This document shows positions 7,878-16,343 of a DNA stretch of 37,841 nucleotides, in pieces; the first letter of the stretch is position 1, and each line of letters starts with the position of its first letter. The notes under the pieces are model-generated. The model made no database searches. It worked only from the letters and a program-made list of their open reading frames with translations, and was not told where the DNA came from. The DNA is from Neomegalonema sp. (GTDB lineage: Bacteria; Pseudomonadota; Alphaproteobacteria; Rhodobacterales; Rhodobacteraceae): NCBI RefSeq assembly GCF_028688855.1, contig NZ_JAQTXI010000030.1, positions 1-37,841 of the forward strand, given 5' to 3'. A program made the position numbers and the translations under genes.

Positions 7878-8844
7878 GGCGCAGCTCGACCTCCGTCACA
7901 TAGCCCGCCCGGCGCTCGATGCGATGGCGGGAGGTTTCGATGAGATAGCGCCCCGACAGGGCGCCCAGATCCGGAATCTCGATCACGACGCCCGCCGCCA
8001 ACCGTGGGTCTCCCTTGAGGTCGATCCGCCCGGTCAGGGCGCGGGCGTTGGCGCGCTTCAGCTCGGCGGCGGCGCGGATCCGGGCCTGAGCCTCGCTCTC
8101 CACCCGCGCCTTGACCTCCAGCACGTCGCCGGTCGTCACCCCTTCCGCCTCCACCGTCACCTTGATCAACCGGGAGGTCTCGGGATCATGATAAGAGAGC
8201 GCGCAAGCCTTGTAGATCTGGCGCGAGGAATCCCTGAAGCTGAAGCGGCCCATCTTCGCTCTGGGAATGGAGGCAGCAGGCGTCTGGCGCTCCAGATCTC
8301 CCGCCTTCGCAAAATACAGCATCTTCCCCCGCACGGAGACGACATGATCATAGTCTCCGGCGAGGCGGCGCAGGAATTCGAGATCGCGCTCGACATATTG
8401 CGTGACGCGCCGCATGGCGCCTTCCTCGATCTCGCCTTCCAGCGTCAACCCATGCTCGGAGGCGATCTGTTCAGCGATCTGACGCAGGGTCTTGTTCTCG
8501 AAGGCGCGCGTCCGCTCCGTGCGCAGACCGGCGCTGACCGGCGCGGCGAGTCCGCGAATGACGACCACATCCGGAGGCCCCTCGAAGCCGATTTCATCCA
8601 CCTCGAACTCGCCGCAGGGCAAGAGCGCCCCCGCCCACCCGATCTTCAGATTCATCAGATCGCCCTTGGAGGGCAGCCAGGCGCCCTTCCAGCGATGCGA
8701 GCGATCTTTGAGCCGCACTTCGATTTCGTCGGATTTCCCATGCTCAAAATCGACATAGGCGATGGAGATCGCCTCTGGGGCGATATCAGCCGTGACGTCG
8801 CTCCCCTCATAGATCAAAACCCATTGCGCGGCGGGGATGATCAT
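7864..8844 (-). CDS. D: Late control D family protein (tail hub)
   Basis: This 326-residue protein belongs to the gpD/Mu gp44 family. Typical segments are the FEHGKSDEIEVRLKDRSHRW strand pair, LRQIAEQIASEHGL with its helix, and QYVERDLEFLRRLAGDYDHV. The start at 8844 is chosen over 8862 because GGAGGGG lies just before it and it forms an ATGA overlap with the X stop. The protein is the baseplate hub that links spike and tail tube. The name 'late control' is historical. Confidence 0.9.
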   Translation of the reverse strand: MIIPAAQWVLIYEGSDVTADIAPEAISIAYVDFEHGKSDEIEVRLKDRSHRWKGAWLPSKGDLMNLKIGWAGALLPCGEFEVDEIGFEGPPDVVVIRGLAAPVSAGLRTERTRAFENKTLRQIAEQIASEHGLTLEGEIEEGAMRRVTQYVERDLEFLRRLAGDYDHVVSVRGKMLYFAKAGDLERQTPAASIPRAKMGRFSFRDSSRQIYKACALSYHDPETSRLIKVTVEAEGVTTGDVLEVKARVESEAQARIRAAAELKRANARALTGRIDLKGDPRLAAGVVIEIPDLGALSGRYLIETSRHRIERRAGYVTEVELRHVQS

Positions 8845-9065
8845 GAGCCCCTCCGCTTCCACGGGGGGAGGCCCTGGTCGACGACGACCGCATCCGGCAG
8901 GACAGGCACGAGCAAGAGGACGCCCGCCTCCAGAAACGGCCGGATCGGGACGCCCGGATTGGCCGTGACGATCGGCTCGTAAAGATGGGCGTCTCCATAA
9001 TAGGTCCAGGCGAGCAGATCCCAGCGATCGCCCTCGCTGGTCAGATGCTCGACATATTCCGCCAT
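8841..9065 (-). CDS. X: Tail protein X (LysM-like)
   Basis: The protein is 74 residues, close to P2 gpX (67). The motif GDRWDLLAWTYYGDAHLYEP followed by IVTANPG is the LysM-like fold seen in tail X proteins. It ends in PVLPDAVVVDQGLPPWKRRG. It sits between U and D as in P2. Role: completion of the tail tube and baseplate. Confidence 0.88.
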   Translation of the reverse strand: MAEYVEHLTSEGDRWDLLAWTYYGDAHLYEPIVTANPGVPIRPFLEAGVLLLVPVLPDAVVVDQGLPPWKRRGS

Positions 9066-9066
9066 G

Positions 9067-9585
9067 TCAGGCCCTCACGATTCTGGAGGACGGCGTGGAG
9101 TCGGCCGCCTCCGAAGGCGGCGCAGATGGAGCCGCCTTCCGCGTTTTGCCGCCTGCGCCTGAGGTCCGGGCGGCGTTGTTCTCAATCCGCAGGTCAGAGG
9201 TCGCGGCCCCTTTGGCGTCATGCTCCAGAAGCACGGCCCTGGCGCGCGTGGAGAGGAGAACGCCGGCTCCATCGGTATGCCGCATCGTGACGTCGATCTG
9301 GCGGATGACGAAGACCCCGACATAATGGCCTGAGCCATAGACGAAAGGCAGAGCCTCATGACGCGAGGCGGCGACGCGCAGCTTCGCCAGCTCCACATCA
9401 GGATCGCAGTAATCCACATGAAGGACGAGGTCGATGACGATCTCTCCCAAGGCTTCGCCGACATATTGCAGTTTCGGCTTGCCCTCGATCACCGCATGCT
9501 GGGCGTAATCCCAGGCGCGCTTGCTTGAGATCCCCTCAAAAGAGATCGACGTCTGAAATCTGATCGAACCCAGCATGGCGAACAT
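9067..9585 (-). CDS. U: Tail protein U (tail terminator family)
   Basis: This 172-residue protein has the gpU pattern: MLGSIRFQTSISFEGISSKR at the start, a central HVDYCDPDVELAKLRVAA and PFVYGSGHYVGVFVIRQID. The last 40 residues are low-complexity, rich in Ala, Ser and Pro, and lie outside the fold. It comes right after the tape measure gene and is probably involved in tail completion. Confidence 0.88.
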   Translation of the reverse strand: MFAMLGSIRFQTSISFEGISSKRAWDYAQHAVIEGKPKLQYVGEALGEIVIDLVLHVDYCDPDVELAKLRVAASRHEALPFVYGSGHYVGVFVIRQIDVTMRHTDGAGVLLSTRARAVLLEHDAKGAATSDLRIENNAARTSGAGGKTRKAAPSAPPSEAADSTPSSRIVRA

Positions 9586-9594
9586 GTCGAAGCC

Positions 9595-12500
9595 TCAATA
9601 TTCAAGGCGCTGGCGGCGCGCCGCCTCATCGCCCAGGATTTGCGCCAATTCATACCCCATCTCGCGCAGGGCCTTCATGACCGCCTCGCGCGTCTGGACC
9701 TCATCGCCGCCGAAGCCCGCCGCGAAGGAGAGGCTCGGCGCGAAGTGGATCTCGATCTTGCCGCCCGCCGCCGAATCGGAAGATCCGGCGGCGGGAGATC
9801 TCAATCCCTCTCTTGACGAGGAGAAGCCGACTTGCGGCAAAGACCTCGCCGCCTGCATCACAGGAAGCCGCTCCGATCCGACCATGGGCGCCGCAAGAGG
9901 CGCGCGCAGGGCGGCGGCCATTTCAGCCGCCAGCCGCTCGACGGCCGCCACCGCCGGAGCGGGACGCACGGCTTCCGCCAGCGTTTCGGCGAAGCGCACG
10001 CGATGCAAATCCGAAAGAGGGCCGATCTTCGCCGGCGAATGCGGCAGGTGGTCGCGCATAGCCTGAACGGTTTCGCGCACCGCGGCCACCGCGTCGGAAG
10101 CTCCGGCGCGAATTCCTGCGGCCAGCGTGCGCATGAGAGAAACGCCATGGCTGCGGAAATCCTGAGACGCCAGACCATCGCCAAGCGTCCCCGCCAAGGC
10201 GACGCCCTCGTCATAAAATGAAGCCCGCGCCAGAGCGCGCGCGCCGAGTTGGACGGCCCGGCCCATGGCCGCCTCCATGCCCGAAATCTGCGCCATGGTC
10301 TCGGCGGCCTCGGCGGCCAGAGCGTTGACCGCGGCGACGGAGGCGCCGACGTCCACCGCCGCCACGGCCTCCATGGCGACGCGCAGTTCGTCAGACGCGC
10401 GGGTCGCTCTTTCGACGGAGGCCGGATCCCCGGCGGCGATTTCGATCACATCGCCGCGGGAGAAGATCCCGCGCAGCCTCTCCCAGGCGCCGGAGGCCAC
10501 GCCGACCGCTCCTGAGAGGATGCCCGCCAAATGATCCGCGATGGGGCCGAAAGCTTCGGTGATCGTGGCGATGGGCGACCAGGCCAACAGAGATTTCAGC
10601 CCGTCCCAGACGCTGGAGATCCCGGCGAAGGCGAGGTCGAAGGGCGTCCGCATGGCGTCGACGAGACTGGACCAATCGACATCCGGCATGGTCGGGATGA
10701 ATCGCCGCCAATCCAGATCCGGAATCAGGGCGCCCCAATCGAGAGCCGCGATTGATCCCAGAACGCCAGACCAGCTGAAGCCGGGAATGAAATCACTCCA
10801 GTTCAGGGCCAAGATCCAGCGACCCCAGTCGAGCGCGCCGCCGAGGATCGCGGACCAGCTGAAGCCGGGAATGAAGTCGAGCCAGCGGATCGGCAGGATC
10901 CAGGAGACCCAGTCGAGAGCTGAAACAAAATTCTCCCAGGTCAGGGCTGCGACGAAGTCGCCCCAGACCAGACGCGGAATCGCCGCCATCCAGTCGAAGC
11001 CTCGCCGCGCTCCGGAGGACATGCGCTCCCACCATCCGGAAACCCAGTTTGAAAATCCTTCAAACGCCCTTTGAACGCGCGCCCAGAGATCCTTGAAGAA
11101 GCCGGAGATCGGCTCCCAATAGCGCCAGACCAGCAAGGCTCCGGCCACGATGGCGGCGACGGCGAGGCCGATGGGATTGGTCAGAAGGGCCAAGCCAAAA
11201 GCGCGCGCCGCGACGGCGGCCATACGGAAAGCGGCGACCAGCCTCCCCTGCAACAGGGCGCCCATAAGGGCGAGCCGCACCATCAGGAAGGGAAGATTGC
11301 CCGCCGCGAGCCAGAGGCCGGCCGCAAAGACGCGGATCGCCGTGACGGCCGCCAGGAATTTCGGCGCAAGCCAGACCACGGCCAGACCGATCTTCGCGAA
11401 GGCGCCAAATCCGGCGCCGACCATCGTGGCGAAGGCCCCGACCACGGCCATGATCGGCGCGACCACGGCGATGACGGCGGCGGCCAACCCCGCGACGATC
11501 ATGCCCGTCTTCGCCAATTCCGGATGGGCGGCGACCCATTCGTTCAGCCCCGAAGCCGCCTTGGCGCCCCAAAGCGCCAGCTCGGTGAGGCGCGGCAGAA
11601 GAATGGTTCCGAGGGAGATGCTCAGGGTTTCGACGGCGCTGGAGAATTCGGTCTGGGCGCCGCGGAAATTATCCGCCATCTTTTTGGCGACATCCGCGGC
11701 GCGCCCCTGCGACTTGGTCACCTCCGCGACATAATCGCCGATCTTCTTGCCTTTGGAGAGCAGCTCCGCCGCTCCGGCCGCCGCCTCCGCCCCGAAGATC
11801 GTCCCGATGGCCTCCAGCTGCTTCTGGGTGCCCAGCCCTTCGACCGCCGCGCCGACCTCGTTCAGCAGCGTCACCATATTGCGCAGATCGCCCTTCTCGT
11901 CGGCGATGGAGACGCCCAGACTGCGCAAGAGCTTCGCCGCTTCGCCCGTGGGCGCCGCGAGGCGCTGGAGCATGGCGCGCAGGGCCGTGCCCGCCTCGCT
12001 GCCCTGAATGCCCGCATTGCCCAGCAGGCCCGCCATGGCGGCGGCCTCCTCCAGACTCAGGCCTGCGGCGCGAGCGAGGGGCGCGATGTATTTCATCGTG
12101 TCGCCCAGCATCGGGATGTCGGTGTTGGCCGTGGTGAAGACCGCCACCATCACATCGGCGACGCGCGTCATCTGTGCCGCATCCAGGCCGAACCCGGACA
12201 GGATGTTGGACGCGATGTCGGCGGTGCGCCCGAGGTCCACCGCTCCGGCGCGCGCCAGATCGAGCATGGAGGGCATGGCCGCCATCTGCGCCGCGGCGTC
12301 AAAGCCCGCCTTGGCCAGAAACCCCATGCCTTCGGCGGCCTGGGTGGCGGAGAAGGTGGTGGAGGCGCCGAGCGCGAGCGCCTGCTTGCGCAACGCCTCC
12401 AGCTGTTCGCCGGTGATGTCCTTGGTGACCGCGCCGACCAGCGACATGGCCTCCTGGAATTCGGCGGCGATTTCAATCGGTCCGCGGATCGCGCGGGTCA

Positions 12501-12693
12501 TCTTGCCCGCCGCGCCCTCGACCAGAGCGCCCGCCACGGAGGCGCGCGTTCCCCAGTCCCGCATGGCTGCGCCACGTCCTGCGACGCGGTCGAGATCGCC
12601 CATCTGCGACGCCATCCGCCGGACAGGCCCGGTGAGATGATCGATGGCGGCGATGATCACGGAGAGATTGAAGACGCTGTCCAAGACCGCCAC
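9595..12693 (-). CDS. Tail tape measure protein
   Basis: This 1032-residue protein is the largest in the window. Residues 60-380 form the TP901-type tape measure domain (GEQLEALRKQALALGASTTF, AAEGMGFLAKAGFDAAAQMA, AGIQGSEAGTALRAMLQRLA). Several hydrophobic segments follow (about 395-520, for instance VAGLAAAVIAVVAPIMAVVG). Then comes a Trp-rich repeat region (about 590-680) and an Ala-rich tail. It sets tail length and is probably ejected with the DNA. It directly follows the E/E' chaperone, as expected for its client. Confidence 0.92.
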   Translation of the reverse strand: MAVLDSVFNLSVIIAAIDHLTGPVRRMASQMGDLDRVAGRGAAMRDWGTRASVAGALVEGAAGKMTRAIRGPIEIAAEFQEAMSLVGAVTKDITGEQLEALRKQALALGASTTFSATQAAEGMGFLAKAGFDAAAQMAAMPSMLDLARAGAVDLGRTADIASNILSGFGLDAAQMTRVADVMVAVFTTANTDIPMLGDTMKYIAPLARAAGLSLEEAAAMAGLLGNAGIQGSEAGTALRAMLQRLAAPTGEAAKLLRSLGVSIADEKGDLRNMVTLLNEVGAAVEGLGTQKQLEAIGTIFGAEAAAGAAELLSKGKKIGDYVAEVTKSQGRAADVAKKMADNFRGAQTEFSSAVETLSISLGTILLPRLTELALWGAKAASGLNEWVAAHPELAKTGMIVAGLAAAVIAVVAPIMAVVGAFATMVGAGFGAFAKIGLAVVWLAPKFLAAVTAIRVFAAGLWLAAGNLPFLMVRLALMGALLQGRLVAAFRMAAVAARAFGLALLTNPIGLAVAAIVAGALLVWRYWEPISGFFKDLWARVQRAFEGFSNWVSGWWERMSSGARRGFDWMAAIPRLVWGDFVAALTWENFVSALDWVSWILPIRWLDFIPGFSWSAILGGALDWGRWILALNWSDFIPGFSWSGVLGSIAALDWGALIPDLDWRRFIPTMPDVDWSSLVDAMRTPFDLAFAGISSVWDGLKSLLAWSPIATITEAFGPIADHLAGILSGAVGVASGAWERLRGIFSRGDVIEIAAGDPASVERATRASDELRVAMEAVAAVDVGASVAAVNALAAEAAETMAQISGMEAAMGRAVQLGARALARASFYDEGVALAGTLGDGLASQDFRSHGVSLMRTLAAGIRAGASDAVAAVRETVQAMRDHLPHSPAKIGPLSDLHRVRFAETLAEAVRPAPAVAAVERLAAEMAAALRAPLAAPMVGSERLPVMQAARSLPQVGFSSSREGLRSPAAGSSDSAAGGKIEIHFAPSLSFAAGFGGDEVQTREAVMKALREMGYELAQILGDEAARRQRLEY
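10680..10930 (-). repeat. Trp-rich ~28-residue repeats in the tape measure protein
   Basis: The DNA copies GACCAGCTGAAGCCGGGAAT at 10769 and 10853 are 84 bases apart, so the repeat unit is 28 residues. At protein level the unit reads roughly W-x-x-(W/F)-I-L-x-(L/I)-x-W-x-D-F-I-P-G-F-S-W. At least two full and one or two decayed copies are visible. Such repeats could lengthen or shorten the tail by unequal recombination. Confidence 0.8.
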
Positions 12694-12710
12694 CGCTCAA
12701 CAAGAAGAAG

Positions 12711-13138
12711 TCAGGATGAGGCGCCCTCGCGCGCCGCCCTCGTCGCTTTGGCGTGCAGGATCGCCTCCTCCAGCCAATCATTGAGATCGGAGATCTCCAT
12801 CCCGTCGATCTCCGAGGCGGCCCAACCCGTGACGGAGATCAGGGCGAAGAGGTCGCGGGGAGAGGGGACTTTCCCGGCAGGCCGGACATCAGAGCCGAGA
12901 CGTCCTCCATGTCCATCTCGTCCAGATCCTCCGGCAGCACCGGAGCGCCGTCGATGGTGGCCAGCTGGGCGGCGAGCGCCATGGCGTAGCCGATCGGATC
13001 CTGGGATGGATTGACATGGCGGGCGGCCAGGCGCATGTCGCGCCCCTTGCCCACGCGCAGCACGGCCGTCCGGCCGGAAACGGGCAGGACGACGCTGCGG
13101 GAGCCGTCCTTTTGAATCGTCGAAGTCTGCTCGGTCAT
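12711..13138 (-). CDS. Tail assembly chaperone E-E' (-1 frameshift product)
   Basis: Reading starts at 13138 in the E frame and slips back one base at 12869-12875 (G GGA AAG), giving 142 residues. After the slip the protein continues GKVPSPRDLFALISVTGWAA and then SEIDGMEISDLNDWLEEAIL, ending at 12711. The second part has the Trp/Leu-rich helix character of P2 E' proteins. In P2 and lambda the short and extended forms are both needed to load the tape measure protein. The tape measure gene starts only 18 nt downstream. The downstream frame has no plausible start of its own at this point. Confidence 0.88.
12839..13138 (-). CDS. E: Tail assembly chaperone E (unshifted product)
   Basis: This 99-residue protein reads SVVLPVSGRTAVLRVGKGRD, then a helix containing DPIGYAMALAAQLATIDG and an acidic EDLDEMDMEDVSALMSGLPG. 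That is the usual gpE layout: a strand, a helix and an acidic linker. AAGGTGAGGACC precedes the ATG at 13138. A GTG three codons earlier is less likely. It lies between the tube gene and the tape measure gene, as in P2. Confidence 0.88.
   Translation of the reverse strand: MTEQTSTIQKDGSRSVVLPVSGRTAVLRVGKGRDMRLAARHVNPSQDPIGYAMALAAQLATIDGAPVLPEDLDEMDMEDVSALMSGLPGKSPLPATSSP
12869..12875 (-). promoter_or_regulatory. Programmed -1 ribosomal frameshift heptamer G GGA AAG
   Basis: On the minus strand GGGAAAG is in register with the E reading frame as G GGA AAG, the canonical X XXY YYZ arrangement. It is the same heptamer I know from lambda G/GT. Slipping by -1 enters the frame that stays open to 12711. 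The zero frame stops at 12839, 11 codons past the heptamer. Confidence 0.9.
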
Positions 13139-13200
13139 GGTCCTCACCTTTGGGCTGGATGTCTGGGGTGATCCTTTGGATCGCCGGGAGGCGATGCGGC

Positions 13201-13722
13201 TCAGCCGCCGATATTGATGCGATAGCGCTCAAGGACGTCGGATCCGGCGACCTTGTAGATGTTCTCCATCACATCGAGTTCGAAGATCGGGAGACCCCCG
13301 ATCTCCATCTTGGCGTGAGTGACGGCGAGGTTGCTTTCGAGCGATACGGCTTCATGCTGCTTGAAGCTCCCGAGCGGGAAATCCTTGAAGGTGGCGGTCA
13401 TGAAGACCGCGACCGGAGTCTCCGCCACGCGCCCTTGGCCGGTGTAGGTCTCCAGCGATGAGCGCACCTGAAGACGCACGCTCTTGAAGGGATTGGCGAC
13501 GGACAGCAGGACCTCCGGATAAAGGGAGGCCCATTTGATCTTGCACTCCATCTTCTCCACGCCGGAGAAGAATTCAGCCGTACCCACCATGCCGAGCCCC
13601 TTGTGCTCGATCATCTTGTGCTTGACCTGGGGCAGATCGATTTCCTCGGCTCGGCCGAGAAGCGATCCTCCGTCCATATAGATATTGGCGTTGGCCAAGC
13701 GATTGATGGCGATCTTGCTCAT
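13201..13722 (-). CDS. FII: Major tail tube protein (FII family)
   Basis: The protein is 173 residues; P2 FII is 172. The start MSKIAINRLANANIYMDGGS followed by LLGRAEEIDLPQVKHKMIEH and the central GVEKMECKIKWASLYPEVLL are family hallmarks. It forms the inner tube around which the sheath contracts. It follows the sheath gene by 17 nt. Confidence 0.93.
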   Translation of the reverse strand: MSKIAINRLANANIYMDGGSLLGRAEEIDLPQVKHKMIEHKGLGMVGTAEFFSGVEKMECKIKWASLYPEVLLSVANPFKSVRLQVRSSLETYTGQGRVAETPVAVFMTATFKDFPLGSFKQHEAVSLESNLAVTHAKMEIGGLPIFELDVMENIYKVAGSDVLERYRINIGG

Positions 13723-13739
13723 GAGCGGCGAGCTCCCCT

Positions 13740-15188
13740 TTACGATCCGCGGAGCTGGCTCAGCAGCGCGATGTTGATGAAGCTTTCAAAGCTGATGCGC
13801 TCGGCCGGCGTCGGCGGCATGAATTCGATGTCGTAGACGAGATGGCCGGCCGCGAGCTGCGTCTCTTCATTCTTCGCCGGATCGAAGACGCATCGCCCGT
13901 CGATCAGGGCGCCGCGGCCGATCAGGGTCCGGATGAAGCCGTTCACCGTCTCCCGCACGTCGTCGATCAGCGCCTGATTGATCGGGCGGTCGATGAACTG
14001 GAGCATGGCTTGCTCGACGCTCTCATGCAGCATGTCGGCCACCCGGCGCACCGGGATGATGTTCTTCGGATGGGTGACCGAAGGCCAGGCGGCGGTGCGG
14101 TTGCCCCAGACGCGCAGGCCCGAGCCGAAGGCGTTGAAGATCGTGACGATCCCCGCCTCATTGAGGCGGTTCACGTCAGTGGACGGATCGTTGATCATCG
14201 CCGAAAGGCGGCGCTCGATCCCGATGACTCCTTTGATCTCATGGTTGGAGGGGCTGACCCAATATCCCTCCTCCATATCCACGGCGCAGATCACCCCGGC
14301 GAGATATGGACTGAGGGGCTCCAGCCGGATCGCGTCGATCACAGGATCATAGACCTTGAGATGGGGATAGCAGAGCACGCTCCGCTCGCTGGAGCTGTTG
14401 AAGTTGATGGCCCCGGAGGGCCCGCGCCCCGCCACGACATCAGCCACGTCGGTCCCGGCGGGCGCATCGATCAGCGCGAGCGCGCGCAATCTGTGCGCCA
14501 TGGCGTCCAGCTCGGTCGAGACGCTCGCCAGAGAGCCGTATCCCGGCGCGATCAGAAGTTTCGGCTGGAAGCCCATCTCGCCATGGCAATCCAGAAGCGC
14601 CTGAAGGCCGGTGCGATTCCCGGCCGCATCCACCGCGCCGATGATCGTCCCGGCCGTGACCTTGGAGAGATCGGCGTATCTGAACGCGGCCTTGACGGTC
14701 GCGCCCGCCGCGATGGCGCCGCCCTCAAGCCGCGTCGCGACGCCCGCGCCCGGATCCAGCGTGAAGTCGGTTCCGGCGACATAGGTCACGGTGCCGCCGG
14801 CATTGGTCAGGACGAGGTCGAAGACCCCCTCGCGGCCCAGATCGGCCTTGCCGCTCACGGCGAAGGTCACGTCTTTGGCCCCTTGGTCTGCGGCGTGAAT
14901 CGAGGGATCGAAGACATTGACGACGATCGCGACGCCCTTTCCCTGGGCGAAGATCGCATTCAGCGCCTGGGGAATGGTGAAGCCCTCGCGCCGGGTTCCG
15001 AAATATCGCGCCGCCTCGCGATCCGACTGGATCAGCACAGGCTCGTTGACGCTGGCGAGCGTCCCGTCGACTTCGAAGATCGGCGCAGTTCCGACCAGGC
15101 CGACGACGGCGGTCTTCACGGCGCTGATCGGCCGAGGCCCGCGATCGATTTCGATGGTTTCGACGCCGTGCAGAAAATTAGCGGCCAT
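13740..15188 (-). CDS. FI: Contractile tail sheath protein
   Basis: The start at 15188 (482 residues) has AAGGAGAAGACGTG before the ATG and overlaps the stop of the preceding small gene as ATGA. Sheath signatures include MAANFLHGVETIEIDRGPRP, TAVVGLVGTAP, a central AVDMEEGYWVSPSNHEIKG, RVWGNRTAAWPS and the C-terminal IEFMPPTPAERISFESFINI. An inserted beta domain lies around residues 85-190 (LEGGAIAAGATVKAAFRYAD). The P2 FI protein is about 396 residues. Confidence 0.94.
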   Translation of the reverse strand: MAANFLHGVETIEIDRGPRPISAVKTAVVGLVGTAPIFEVDGTLASVNEPVLIQSDREAARYFGTRREGFTIPQALNAIFAQGKGVAIVVNVFDPSIHAADQGAKDVTFAVSGKADLGREGVFDLVLTNAGGTVTYVAGTDFTLDPGAGVATRLEGGAIAAGATVKAAFRYADLSKVTAGTIIGAVDAAGNRTGLQALLDCHGEMGFQPKLLIAPGYGSLASVSTELDAMAHRLRALALIDAPAGTDVADVVAGRGPSGAINFNSSSERSVLCYPHLKVYDPVIDAIRLEPLSPYLAGVICAVDMEEGYWVSPSNHEIKGVIGIERRLSAMINDPSTDVNRLNEAGIVTIFNAFGSGLRVWGNRTAAWPSVTHPKNIIPVRRVADMLHESVEQAMLQFIDRPINQALIDDVRETVNGFIRTLIGRGALIDGRCVFDPAKNEETQLAAGHLVYDIEFMPPTPAERISFESFINIALLSQLRGS

Positions 15189-15421
15189 CACGTCTTCTCC
15201 TTCTCGGCGGGCGCCTCGGATCTGGATCTGCCCTCCGCCTTCGGGGCGGGCTTCGACTCTTCGGCGGGGCGCGCAAGCGTCAGCAATCCCCGGGCGATCA
15301 TCGTCTTGACCCACGGGCTGTCCGCAGGAAGCTCGACCACGGAGCCGGGGATCAGGATCGTCTCCGCGCTCCCCTCCAGCGTGACGGCGGAGGCCGGGCC
15401 GCTATATCGATACAGACTCAT
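15188..15421 (-). CDS. Small protein upstream of the sheath (DUF2635-like)
   Basis: The start at 15421 is supported by GAGGAGAGAC before the ATG and gives 77 residues. The segment ILIPGSVVELPADSPWVKTM resembles DUF2635 proteins, which Mu-like phages encode just before the sheath gene (Mu gp38 position). The C-terminus is Lys/Glu/Ala-rich and probably disordered. Function in the family is unknown. Confidence 0.68.
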   Translation of the reverse strand: MSLYRYSGPASAVTLEGSAETILIPGSVVELPADSPWVKTMIARGLLTLARPAEESKPAPKAEGRSRSEAPAEKEKT

Positions 15422-15522
15422 GTCTCTCCTCGCCGGGCGCTCGGGCTGAAGCCGCCAGCACCCGCATCTGAATGTGGAAAATCTTGGGAAGCCCGCCGGG
15501 CGCATTCATCCGCACGCCCACA

Positions 15523-15528
15523 TATGAT
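15523..15528 (+). promoter_or_regulatory. Possible -10 box of the + strand two-gene island
   Basis: TATGAT matches the -10 consensus in five of six positions and lies 74 bases before the first + strand start codon. I found no good -35 hexamer at the right distance. Transcription from here would begin at about 15535, just before the inverted repeat at 15539. Confidence 0.3.
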
Positions 15529-15538
15529 AAGGAAGGGC

Positions 15539-15566
15539 GGAGGCGGCGCGTCGGAACGCCGCCTCC
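15539..15566 (+). promoter_or_regulatory. Perfect 10-bp inverted repeat before the + strand island
   Basis: GGAGGCGGCG (15539-15548) and CGCCGCCTCC (15557-15566) flank an 8-nt loop, and no T tract follows on either strand. It sits 36 nt before the first + strand start codon and would form at the very 5' end of that transcript. It could be an mRNA-stabilising stem, an operator or a roadblock for antisense late transcription. Confidence 0.6.
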
Positions 15567-15601
15567 ATCCACCCCTGAGCGCAAACCACCAGGAGCAGAT
15601 C

Positions 15602-15739
15602 ATGTCCGGAGAGAGGAAGCCCGAGAAGCTGGAGACCTCGATCAACGCGCAGGGCGTCGCGCCAAGACCGACGCGGCCGCCTGAAGCGAAGACCTCGGCC
15701 CCGAAGCCTCCTCCTCCTCCGCCGAAACGGGAAACATAA
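15602..15739 (+). CDS. Small proline-rich protein, first gene of the + strand island
   Basis: This 45-residue protein is too short to assign to a family. CCAGGAGCAGATC precedes the ATG, a strong ribosome site. The first half is charged (MSGERKPEKLETSINAQG) and the second half is Pro/Lys-rich with a run of six prolines. The stop overlaps the next start as TAATG, so the two products are translationally coupled and probably act together. The island is antisense to the late operon, between Mu-type head genes and P2-type tail genes. Confidence 0.65.
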   Translation: MSGERKPEKLETSINAQGVAPRPTRPPEAKTSAPKPPPPPPKRET

Positions 15740-16332
15740 TGCCGAACCCCCAAGAAGATCCCGCCGCGCCGCCCCTGACTCTCGGCGACCTGCGCTTCGA
15801 CGCGCTGTTCAACAGCTTCTACCACGCCATGCGCCAGAGGCGGATGGAGCGGCTCGAAAGATGGTTCGCCTTCGCGGTCGTCCTCTGCGGCTCCGGCGCG
15901 GCGAGCGCGCTCCTCTCTCCCGAGCTTCTGGGTCAGCGAAGCGATTTCGCGGGCGGGCTTCTGGCCCTCGCCGGCGCGCTGTTCGGCGCGGCGCAGCTCG
16001 CCTTCGGCTTCAGCGCCAACGCCCGGCTCCATGCGCTCCAGCGCCTCAAATACGCCGGGATCCTTGCGCGGATCGAAGAGGCCGAAGCCGAGCCGCCCCA
16101 GAAGGAGTTGCGCAAGATTGCCGCGGACATGACCCGCCAGACGGGAGAGGAGCCCCCGACGGATTCCCCGACCAGCGCCATGGCGCGCAACGCCGCCTGC
16201 ACGGCGCTCGGCTATCCTGCGGGCGACCGGATTCATATCCCGGTCTGGATACGCCTCTTCGGCTGGCTCCTGCCCTTGAACGACTACGCCTATGGGCCCG
16301 TCGGGGCCCGCAAGCCGAGCCTGGAGAAATAG
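15739..16332 (+). CDS. Two-helix membrane protein (SLATT-like architecture)
   Basis: This 197-residue protein has an acidic N-terminus, then a basic helix RQRRMERLERW, TM1 at about 42-60, TM2 at about 70-91, a long soluble helix (ARLHALQRLKYAGILARIEE) and a hydrophobic amphipathic segment IPVWIRLFGWLLPL near 167-180. Two adjacent helices followed by a cytoplasmic coiled helix resemble SLATT-type proteins, but this is only architectural likeness. Antisense cargo position, its own ribosome site and a coupled small partner suggest a moron expressed in the lysogen, possibly for superinfection exclusion (inference). Confidence 0.72.
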   Translation: MPNPQEDPAAPPLTLGDLRFDALFNSFYHAMRQRRMERLERWFAFAVVLCGSGAASALLSPELLGQRSDFAGGLLALAGALFGAAQLAFGFSANARLHALQRLKYAGILARIEEAEAEPPQKELRKIAADMTRQTGEEPPTDSPTSAMARNAACTALGYPAGDRIHIPVWIRLFGWLLPLNDYAYGPVGARKPSLEK

Positions 16333-16343
16333 GGGCTGATCGC

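Noticed and set aside
11071..13014. Long + strand open frame opposite the tape measure gene
   Set aside because: Arg/Gly/Asp-rich composition, no ribosome site, and it is the mirror of strongly coding minus-strand sequence; an effect of high GC.
12711..13232. 173-codon frame as an independent gene
   Set aside because: Only its last part is meaningful; that part is reached by the -1 frameshift from E, and the upstream part is a shadow.
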